Assembly (NCBI RefSeq): GCF_913778665.1
Contig: NZ_CAJYVQ010000008.1
Location: 62,001-126,000, forward strand
Direction: 5' to 3'
DNA from: an uncultured Stenotrophomonas sp.
Lineage (GTDB): Bacteria; Pseudomonadota; Gammaproteobacteria; Xanthomonadales; Xanthomonadaceae
DNA: 64,000 nucleotides
Shown here: in pieces, positions 61,707-64,000 of the stretch
How the letters are laid out: each line of letters begins with the position of its first letter
Position numbering within the stretch: the stretch's first letter is position 1
Made by a program: the position numbers and the translations under genes
The notes under the pieces: model-generated
Databases searched by the model: none
Told to the model about the DNA's origin: nothing
What the model saw: the letters and a program-made list of their open reading frames with translations, nothing else

Positions 61707-62407
61707 GACACGTGGGCGCCGAGCAGGTGGCCGACGCCGGCGGCGGCCGCCATCGCCAACGCGCCCCAGAACATCACCCGGATCGCGCCACGCACGGGCG
61801 GCGCGCCGCCGGCCTGCGCCGCCATCGCGCCGGTCAGGCACAGGCCGAGCAAGGTGCTGGCGGTGGTCATCGCCGCGACCCTGTCCACGGGTGCGAGCAG
61901 TGCGGTCACCACCGGCAGCGCGGCACCGCAGGTGAACGCGCCGGCCGAGGCCAGCGCCGCCTGCAGGGGACGCGCGCGCAGGGTATCGGTGATGCCCAGT
62001 TCGTCGCGCGCGTGCGCACCCAGCGCGTCGTGTGCGGTGAGCTGCTCGGCGACTTGTCGCGCCAGCGCCGGATCCAGGCCACGATGGCGGTAGATCGCAC
62101 TCAGCTCTTCCAGCTCACTGTGCGGGTCGTCGTGCAGCTCGCGCTTTTCCATTGCCAGGTCGGCGTCTTCGGTGTCGGCCTGGGTCTGTACCGAGACATA
62201 CTCGCCGGCCGCCATCGACATCGCGCCGGCCACGGTACCGGCGACCCCGGTGGCCAGGATGGTGCTGGCGGCGGCGCCGCTGGCGGCAACGCCGACCACC
62301 AGGCCGGCCACTGAGACGATGCCATCGTTGGCCCCCAGCACGGCGGCGCGCAGCCAGCCGACGCGCTCGGAGCGGTGCAGTTCGGGGTGTCGTGAATGGC
62401 GGCTCAT
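61703..62407 (-). CDS. VIT1/CCC1-family membrane protein
   Basis: 234 aa with ~5 hydrophobic segments. The VIT signature is present: GWLRAAVLGANDGIVSVAGLVVGVAASG, SMAAGEYVSVQTQADTE, and the hydrophilic metal-binding region ELEELSAIYRHRGLDPALARQVAEQL. Relatives in yeast and plants move Fe(II) or Mn(II). Bacterial function is likely metal efflux or storage but unproven. It leads a two-gene unit with an AraC-type regulator. Confidence 0.88.
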   Translation of the reverse strand: MSRHSRHPELHRSERVGWLRAAVLGANDGIVSVAGLVVGVAASGAAASTILATGVAGTVAGAMSMAAGEYVSVQTQADTEDADLAMEKRELHDDPHSELEELSAIYRHRGLDPALARQVAEQLTAHDALGAHARDELGITDTLRARPLQAALASAGAFTCGAALPVVTALLAPVDRVAAMTTASTLLGLCLTGAMAAQAGGAPPVRGAIRVMFWGALAMAAAAGVGHLLGAHVS

Positions 62408-62559
62408 GACCCAGAGTGTACGAGGGTCAAGAGGGCGTCGGTAGGATGCTGAAACCCGTCACCGTCGCATGACGCGGCGGAGTGCCACGCTATAGTGCGC
62501 CCTTGCGATGGAAGGCCCTGGGCCCCACATCCCCTGCCACTGTCCAGCGAGTTCTCCCC

Positions 62560-63924
62560 TTGTCGAGCCCCAGCCACGTCGCCGATACGCCCATTACCGA
62601 CCGCTCGCAGCTGGTTGCGGAGATCGCCTCCGGCGAGAAGCCGCGTGCGCAGTGGCGCATCGGTACCGAGCACGAGAAGTTCGGATTCCGCCTGGATGAC
62701 CTGCGCCCGCCGACCTTCGAAGGCGAGCGCGGTATCGAAGCGCTGCTCAAGGGCCTGGTCCGCTTTGGCTGGCAGCCGGTGCAGGAGAACGGCAACACCA
62801 TCGCACTGCTGCGCGACGGCGCCTCGGTGACGCTGGAACCGGCCGGCCAGCTGGAACTGTCCGGCGCGGCGCTGGAAACCATCCACCAGACCTGTGTGGA
62901 GACCGGTACCCATCTGAACGAAGTGGCGCAGGTGGCCGGCGAGTTGCAGCTGGGCTTCCTCGGCATGGGCTTCCAGCCGAAGTGGTCGCGCGATGAGATG
63001 CCGTGGATGCCGAAGGGCCGCTACAAGATCATGCGCGCCTACATGCCCAAGGTCGGTTCGCTCGGCCTGGACATGATGACCCGCACCTGCACCGTGCAGG
63101 TGAACCTGGATTACGGCAGCGAAGCGGACATGGTGAAGAAGTTCCGCGTGTCGCTGGCGCTGCAGCCGATCGCTACCGCGCTGTTTGCCGATTCGCCGTT
63201 CACCGAAGGCAAGCCGAACGGCTACCTGAGCTACCGCTCGCATATCTGGACCGACACCGATGCCGACCGTACCGGCATGCTCGACTTCGTATTCGAGGAT
63301 GGCTTCGGTTACGAGCGCTATGTCGATTATTTGCTCGACGTGCCGATGTACTTCTCGTACCGCGATGGCATCTACCACGATGCCAGCGGGCAGAGCTTCC
63401 GCGATTTCATGCAGGGCAAGCTGCCGGTGCTGCCGGGCGCATTGCCGACCCTGCGCGACTGGTCGGACCACACCACCACTGCATTCCCGGAAGTACGCCT
63501 GAAGAAGTACCTGGAAATGCGCGGCGCCGACGGTGGCCCGTGGAGCCGGCTGTGTGCGCTGCCGGCGTTCTGGGTCGGCCTGCTGTACGACGACACCGCG
63601 CTGGATGCGGCGTGGGATCTGGTGCGTGACTTCAGCCTGGCCGAGCGTCATGCGCTGCGCGACGGTGTACCAAAGCATGCGATGAACCTGCCGTTCCGCA
63701 GCGGCACGGTGCGCGACCTGGCCCGCGAGGCGGTGAAGATTTCGGTGGAGGGCCTCAAGCGCCGGGCCGCGCGCAATGCCGATGGCCAGGACGAGAGCAA
63801 GTTCCTGGACGTGCTGCAGGAAATCGTTGAATCCGGGCTGACCCCGGCCGAGCGCAAGCTGGCGCTGTTCCATGGCCGCTGGCATGGCGATGTCGATCCG
63901 GTGTTCCGCGAGTTCGCGTACTGA
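62560..63924 (+). CDS. gshA: glutamate-cysteine ligase, plant-type (GCS2)
   Basis: First step of glutathione synthesis. It is 454 aa from TTG at 62560, where the conserved N-terminus begins ([18 protein letters not shown]). An in-frame upstream ATG at 62482 adds non-conserved residues. Blocks [43 protein letters not shown] and GLYDDT-like regions fit the proteobacterial/plant GCS2 enzymes, not the E. coli type. It is divergent from the VIT gene and closed by a strong terminator. Confidence 0.93.
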   Translation: MSSPSHVADTPITDRSQLVAEIASGEKPRAQWRIGTEHEKFGFRLDDLRPPTFEGERGIEALLKGLVRFGWQPVQENGNTIALLRDGASVTLEPAGQLELSGAALETIHQTCVETGTHLNEVAQVAGELQLGFLGMGFQPKWSRDEMPWMPKGRYKIMRAYMPKVGSLGLDMMTRTCTVQVNLDYGSEADMVKKFRVSLALQPIATALFADSPFTEGKPNGYLSYRSHIWTDTDADRTGMLDFVFEDGFGYERYVDYLLDVPMYFSYRDGIYHDASGQSFRDFMQGKLPVLPGALPTLRDWSDHTTTAFPEVRLKKYLEMRGADGGPWSRLCALPAFWVGLLYDDTALDAAWDLVRDFSLAERHALRDGVPKHAMNLPFRSGTVRDLAREAVKISVEGLKRRAARNADGQDESKFLDVLQEIVESGLTPAERKLALFHGRWHGDVDPVFREFAY

Positions 63925-63940
63925 CCGCCCTGCGGGGTTT

Positions 63941-63961
63941 CCGGCCAGCGGCCGGCACTAC
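63941..63961. repeat. GTAG-type monomer (minus orientation)
   Basis: CCGGCCAGCGGCCGGCA ending in CTAC, directly after gshA; same type as 43676-43698. Confidence 0.7.
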
Positions 63962-63967
63962 CAGAAG

Positions 63968-63994
63968 AAAAACCCCGGCATTGCCGGGGTTTTT
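63968..63994. terminator. bidirectional rho-independent terminator after gshA
   Basis: AAAAACCCCGGC-ATT-GCCGGGGTTTTT with T-runs on both strands. Confidence 0.9.
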
Positions 63995-64000
63995 CTTTTT

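Noticed and set aside
1..64000. tRNA genes, CRISPR arrays, prophage or transposase genes
   Set aside because: Looked for cloverleaf ends, regularly spaced direct repeats and integrase or transposase motifs; none could be supported.

Overview
The window is a high-GC, gene-dense chromosomal segment of a gammaproteobacterium, most likely the Stenotrophomonas maltophilia group (Lysobacterales/Xanthomonadales). The main clues are GTAG-headed palindromic intergenic repeats of the SMAG type, the xanthomonad style of TonB-dependent receptor, the nag carbohydrate locus, and the plant-type glutamate-cysteine ligase. No tRNA, rRNA, CRISPR array, prophage or intact transposase was found. The DNA looks like core chromosome with moderately variable intergenic repeats.

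Region 1 (1-16.2 kb) is a cell-envelope and housekeeping block. It holds the end of mrdA (PBP2), rodA, a second rodA-like paralog, mltB, rlpA and a PBP5-type dac gene, then a divergent LpxR-like lipid A deacylase, ybeD-lipB-lipA, prc, a DUF2242 lipoprotein with a secreted possible Tgl-like protein, and a short-form gnd. Apart from the paralog and the lpxR-like insertion this matches the classical mrd-rlpA-dac-lip order. The 666-bp gap before mltB carries a large inverted repeat, a perfect FNR/Anr-type box with promoter-like spacing, and strong RNA hairpins.

Region 2 (16.2-26 kb) holds a Gfo/Idh/MocA oxidoreductase, a BON-domain protein, a sensor kinase/response regulator/hybrid kinase trio, an Anbu proteasome-like protease, folK facing a pteridine-reductase-like SDR, a MidA/NDUFAF7-type methyltransferase and a VanZ-like protein.

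Region 3 (26-38.3 kb) is a complete N-acetylglucosamine/chitooligosaccharide utilisation locus. GH20 hexosaminidase, TonB receptor and glucokinase-family kinase lie on the minus strand. Divergent from them are nagP, a LacI regulator, nagB-II, nagA and nagX. Three operator-like palindromes lie in the divergent promoter region.

Region 4 (38.5-53.7 kb) has a classical autotransporter, an S41-like protein, a zinc-ribbon membrane protein, an SseB-like protein, cca, slt, a lone ExbD-like protein, a TonB receptor behind a perfect inverted repeat, a siderophore receptor with a Fur box, and an M23 peptidase.

Region 5 (53.7-64 kb) has an Lrp regulator divergent from an RhtA-like exporter broken by a single nonsense codon, an EEP hydrolase, two DsbA paralogs with cytochrome c4 and engB, a periplasmic MBL hydrolase, an AraC regulator overlapping a VIT protein, and gshA.

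The least explained signal is a set of intergenic modules. One is a nested-hairpin element of about 100-200 bp whose outer stems differ in sequence between copies yet stay almost perfectly paired. Together with two smaller palindrome types it forms the same ordered cassette at 16.2-16.5 kb and 60.5-60.9 kb. In addition, three genes end in a TAG that is part of the GTAG head of a SMAG-type repeat.
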